64,000 bases of DNA from assembly GCA_028023455.1 (NCBI GenBank), contig JAQFVV010000049.1, positions 2,972,536 through 3,036,535 on the forward strand, read 5' to 3'. The DNA is from Epiperipatus broadwayi (Eukaryota > Onychophora > Udeonychophora > Euonychophora > Peripatidae). Position 1 is the stretch's first letter. Every line of letters starts with the position of its first letter. The notes beneath the pieces were generated by a model. That model saw only the letters and a list, made by a program, of their open reading frames with translations. It had not been told where the DNA came from and did no database searches. This document shows, piece after piece, positions 61,101 through 64,000 of the stretch. A program made the translations under genes and the position numbers.

Positions 61101-62151
61101 TGGTAATAAAATGATTTTATATTATGATTCAATTAAAATTTATAGTTTTAATTGGGCAATGACTTATGTAATTATATCTTAGAGCATCAACAAATAAAGA
61201 AAGGATATTGGCAATGATTATATTAAATGGTAACACAAAAAAGATTAATTTTAATAAATATGTACAGTGAAAGGATTCCATCTCATTATTGTTTGTGCAG
61301 CACTTGGAAAGTATTTTATGAATTAAATTGGAAATTTAACAAACAATGGAGATTTTATAAGCCATCTAGATTTTGTTAATTATGTGATTGTTTTTATTTC
61401 AATTAATGGCAGATCTTCGAGATTGTTAGAAAAATTATCATGTGAAAACAAAAAAAAACATTATGTTCAATAAATTTTCAAAGAGCAATACTGATAGTAA
61501 AGAATTAGAGAATGTTGATAACTATAAATACCTTAGTCAGATTACTGATACAAGTTAAAGATATAATCAATAAAAATAATCATAAAAGTGTTTTCAATAG
61601 AAATGACTTAATATTTAAAAGAAATGTGTGTATGTCATCTTTAAAAGTTGTTTAACAAATATGTTTTACCTGTGTTCATTCATAGATCCAAAACTTGGAC
61701 TTTAATAGAAGAACAATGAAGAGATTTCAGATACTACAAAATTGAGAAATGTATATTGAAAATTATTAAAAAAAGAAATTGAAGGTGAAATACATACATG
61801 AAAAAACAACAACAACAAAGCTATCAATGAAAAATTAAAAAAGTGAAAGATATAAAACTAAACATATCTCTAAAAATATTTGATGTGTAGTTGAAGTATC
61901 ACACTAGATTTGAAAATATTGAAGAAAATCATGTGTAAGATAGATGATAAGGTAAAAAAGAGCTGTTGAATGATATCATGAAGACATGCTATGAGTGGAA
62001 AAATATTTTTGAAAATGATGATGATGATGCTAATATAGTTTAAATTTGAGTAGAAAAATATATTTATGTTAGCAAGACTAGCTATTTTGACATTGATGAA
62101 ACTGAATCCCAAGAGATTGTAGCATATATAAAAAAGTCTGAATAAATATAG

Positions 62152-62440
62152 GGGATTTGAACTCAGACGTTCAAGCCCCTTAACTATCCACACTATTTTA
62201 TACTACTGATACACATGATCACACACATGTAGAAAAGATAAATAATCACCAATATACATATTTCATGCTAAACCAGAACTCATCAGTTAGTCCAGATTAC
62301 CATCTCCCATACATATATATATAATCAGTGCTCAGTTTATATTAAGATAGAAAATCCTTATACTATAATGGACAGACCTCAACCTATTCCAATCTTCATC
62401 TCTTCAGTCATTCATATGATTGAAAATCTAATGATAGAAT
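62152..62440 (+). repeat. family A copy 8, inserted in the RTE fragment
   Basis: A complete older-subfamily family A unit from TTTGAACTCAG to GAAAATCTAATGATAG. RTE sequence resumes on the far side, so family A inserted after the RTE copy. Confidence 0.83.
62243..62299 (-). ncRNA. type I hammerhead ribozyme, family A copy 8
   Basis: Minus strand: outer helix I TAATC/GATTA perfect, inner CTAA/TTGG with one wobble, core CUGAUGA followed by G. Stem II TTCT/AGCA has one mismatch. GAAA, helix III AU[AUGU]AU and triplet AUA are kept. Confidence 0.76.
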
Positions 62441-62560
62441 TGATGGTGAAATAAAAAGTATTTAGACTGATATGGAGAAGAGATACTATAAATTAAAACA
62501 GCTGGATTATACTTGGAAGAAATTTTTTCCTACAATGGATTGATAATTATTAAAATGATG

Positions 62561-63339
62561 ACAATGTAGATTTAAATATAAGTAAGAGAATATATTTTTT
62601 CTATGTTAGCTAACTTAGGGGCACTATGAGTTAGAGGCACAAAAGACATTCCTCAACTTGAAGATTTGCTAATGTTTCTTTTAATTAAAATTGCAATTAT
62701 TCTAACTCTGTTACTTGAGTTCAAAAGTCTAATAATAATTATTAATTATAGGGTTTTGTAAAAAAATACACTTGATTTTTATATGGATCAGAAAATGAAT
62801 TATGTGGAAATGATAGCTGTTTATATGTGTAGTTATTTTTCTGAATCAGATAACAAGATCTGAATGATGATGAACCAAGGAGGGTATCTGGAACAAATTG
62901 TTTAAAATTCATAAGCTATATGTTATTTTTTAATTAACTTTGTATGATTTTTTTTTTATTTTGAGTGTTTATCTGAGATTTTTTATAGCTTTATTTAATT
63001 CTATGATAGATATTTTGATATTTCACTATTTTTTTTATTCATTAGGCATTATTAGTTGTTATAGTGTCCTTTTATTGTTCGTAGTTTGGTGCTAGCATCC
63101 AAAAATGGATGTTACTATGATATATTTATTAATGTATATCTAACAGTCATTTAAAAGTATTTTTAAGATATTACAATATATGTAATAAAAAATGGTAGTG
63201 TTGAAATTAATAAGACCATGCGTTTACATATAATAAAAATGATTGATTAGCTTTTCATGAGTTTAAAATTAGTATATCTATTTAAAAATAAGTAGTCATT
63301 ATTAACAATAAAATGCTTGGTGGTTGGAAGATTATAAGA
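62561..63339. other. gene-free DNA
   Basis: Nothing recognised apart from a short hairpin near 63095-63117 (AGCATCC / GGATGTT). Confidence 0.55.
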
Positions 63340-63412
63340 TGTTCAGTACTGGAGATGACCCCATATTAATATCCAGACTTTTAGAGTCTTTCGCTCTATC
63401 ACTGAGACAGAA
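63340..63412 (-). ncRNA. tRNA-like relic
   Basis: On the minus strand GTCTCAGTGATAGAGCG resembles a tRNA D-arm/A box, followed by an AGAC/GTCT stem with a 7-nt loop and a weak B-box-like GGGGTCATCTCC. No acceptor stem closes. Probably the head of a decayed tRNA-derived SINE. Confidence 0.4.
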
Positions 63413-64000
63413 CAAACAAAGCATAAACATTATCAATTGCTTGGAAGAATTGTAGCACTTATATTAATTATTGCAATATGCATTAAATAATAAACAATGA
63501 TGAAAAATATCAGGAGATCATTTGCCTTTTTTAATGTATTCATTTACTTATTTGAAACTGATTCTGTTCAATAATAGTTTTAAACTATATTTAAGGATAG
63601 TAACTATTATTATCTCACATCTTATTCTAAAATGGCTGCTAAAGTTTCAGTTGAGAAATTTGTTATTTGATCTTTTTACTTTTTCTATTTGCTTATTTAT
63701 TTTTTTCAAATTATCTTATTTTTAAAGAATTTTTTATAAATGCTGCACAATATATTATATCACTAATGTAAAAAGATAGGACAGAACACTTTTTTTTTTA
63801 TCAAAACAACATTTTTTTTCTTTAGCTGCTATGATTTTATTATTTATAGGTATTATTTAATTTATTTTTAAATATCAAAAATGGTATTCTGAATAAAATC
63901 TATTTTAGATAGACCATTAATAATTCTAGCTAATAAAGCTAAATATAGAGCAGTAGATCCATTTATATAATATTTCTATATAACTGTTTATAAATAATAC
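63413..64000. other. gene-free DNA
   Basis: AT-rich to the end of the window. The 67-codon frame at 63522-63725 has no recognisable domain. Confidence 0.55.

Larger units (their letters stand above)
61215..62560 (+). mobile_element. decayed RTE fragment interrupted by family A
   Basis: 61215 to about 61790 aligns with the RTE reverse transcriptase from the GVRQGD region through LDFADD (now very diverged) and KYLGQI to SETWTLN. About 62095-62135 aligns with the ETQSQEIV-like stretch (CCCAAGAGATTGTA), and 62440-62560 with the 3' end (GATATGGAGAAGAGA, GGAAGAAATTTTTTCCTAC, GTAATGGATTGATAAT-like). Heavily mutated, the oldest RTE copy here. A short GATGATGATGATGC run at 62018-62031 may be the tail of a further nested RTE end. 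Confidence 0.8.

Overview
The window is about three-quarters A+T by eye and full of CA/TA microsatellites. I find no host protein-coding gene, rRNA or intact tRNA. The recognisable content is mobile elements: two long RTE-type non-LTR retrotransposons plus several 3' fragments, three inverted pairs of Penelope-like element (PLE) tails, a fourth PLE remnant, a MITE, a tRNA-derived SINE-like inverted repeat, and several families of non-coding repeats. This fits intergenic or intronic DNA of an AT-rich animal, most likely an invertebrate. RTE and GIY-YIG PLE elements occur across many phyla, so the species cannot be named from this window.

Layout. 1-6.36 kb: gene-free DNA with a foldback repeat (2.8-3.4 kb) and an old copy of repeat family A (5.45-5.76 kb). 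6.36-9.54 kb: full-length dead RTE with an 11-bp target-site duplication (TSD). 10.5-11.8 kb: composite insertion of three family A units with a 13-bp TSD. 14.24-14.41 kb: MITE. 15.5-16.2 kb: inverted family A pair with a 13-bp TSD. 18.0-18.5 kb: another family A copy. 22.5-23.9 kb: family B, a 404-bp tandem repeat. 24.6-25.3 kb: inverted repeat with tRNA-like heads. 28.4-31.3 kb: PLE1 palindrome. 32.1-32.4 kb: RTE fragment. 34.7, 45.0, 60.6 and 61.0 kb: family C repeats. 35.9-36.7 kb: PLE3 palindrome. 40.4-40.7 kb: PLE4 remnant. 41.8-42.4 kb: family A copy split by an RTE fragment. 46.0-48.1 kb: PLE2 palindrome. 49.0-51.6 kb: unexplained segment with promoter-like and poly(A)-like ends. 52.45-55.73 kb: second RTE. 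61.2-62.6 kb: decayed RTE split by a family A copy.

Most notable result. Two unrelated non-coding repeat families (A, about 474 bp; B, 404 bp) each contain what reads by eye as a complete type I hammerhead ribozyme. Each has a two-part helix I with an asymmetric internal loop, a CUGAUGA core, a closed stem II, GAAA, a minimal 2-bp helix III with a 4-nt loop, and an NUH cleavage triplet. Both families occur as tandem units, and family A sits in insertions with 13-bp TSDs. Decayed hammerhead-like motifs also lie in the tails of all three PLE pairs and in family C. The pattern matches animal retrozymes: small non-autonomous circular-RNA retroelements with hammerheads, thought to be moved by PLE machinery. 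Possible autonomous partners (PLE1-3) sit in the same window, though these copies are broken. The ribozyme assignments come from hand base-pairing and have not been tested by folding software or experiment.
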